Source: Aliivibrio_A kagoshimensis (lineage in GTDB: Bacteria > Pseudomonadota > Gammaproteobacteria > Enterobacterales > Vibrionaceae). Taken from it: a stretch of DNA of 13,877 nt. The stretch spans positions 1-13,877 of the forward strand of contig NZ_JAKJSQ010000084.1 in NCBI RefSeq assembly GCF_050337105.1, written 5' to 3'. The notes beneath the pieces are model-generated. The model had not been told where the DNA came from. It did no database searches and saw only the letters and a list, made by a program, of their open reading frames with translations. Of the stretch, positions 13,793 through 13,877 are shown piece by piece (the first letter of the stretch is position 1; the number at the start of each line of letters is the position of its first letter). Position numbers and translations under genes: made by a program.

Positions 13793-13877
13793 AATCTGAG
13801 ACAAATAGTAAATAAATTCATTTAGATAAGAACATTCATGATGTTTAGTGATCTCACTTTTATCACCACAATAAAAT

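Noticed and set aside
13838..13877. Frame starting ATGATG that stays open to the right edge
   Set aside because: Only about 13 codons are visible, with no good ribosome binding site, so a gene cannot be supported.

Overview
The window comes from a gamma-proteobacterium, most likely a member of the Vibrionaceae. YgeW, YgeX, YgeY and HyuA all resemble closely their E. coli namesakes as I remember them, while the CcdB toxin at the far end resembles the CcdB of Vibrio (Aliivibrio) fischeri far more than the F-plasmid protein. No database search was possible, so all family calls rest on recognised motifs and recalled homologues.

Region 1 (1-214) is a regulatory region. It holds a candidate sigma-54 promoter (-24/-12 element at 107-123), a perfect match to the IHF consensus (67-79) and an upstream inverted repeat (12-48) that could bind an activator. 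In E. coli the equivalent genes lie next to ygeV, which encodes a sigma-54 activator; a homologue may lie just left of the window.

Region 2 (215-6482) is a five-gene plus-strand catabolic cluster: ygeW (knotted carbamoyltransferase), ygeX (2,3-diaminopropionate ammonia-lyase), ygeY (M20-type metallohydrolase), hyuA (dihydropyrimidinase/hydantoinase) and yqeA (carbamate kinase). This set is linked to anaerobic breakdown of purines/urate in gut bacteria. RNA hairpins sit in nearly every gap, including two tandem terminator-like structures between ygeY and hyuA and one between yqeA and the next gene.

Region 3 (6572-11890) is a two-gene redox module: a GltD-like flavoprotein with N- and C-terminal iron-sulfur sites, and NifJ, a full-length pyruvate:ferredoxin/flavodoxin oxidoreductase. 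A strong terminator closes the cluster at 11908-11933. The inferred joint role is that YgeX releases pyruvate and ammonia, YqeA makes ATP from carbamoyl phosphate, NifJ oxidises the pyruvate to acetyl-CoA, and the GltD-like protein moves the low-potential electrons to or from NAD(P)H or into a reductive step on the purine-derived substrate.

Region 4 (11935-13877) is an AT-richer accessory segment. It holds a minus-strand ccdA-ccdB toxin-antitoxin operon with its own promoter, a 22-codon small ORF with an excellent ribosome binding site, and an overlapping 317-aa gene of unknown function with one predicted membrane segment followed by a coiled coil. A palindromic stretch that may be a REP-like element ends the window. 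Two bases in this segment are N (13238 and 13776). No rRNA, tRNA, CRISPR array or transposase gene was seen, and there is no gene-free stretch longer than 300 bases.
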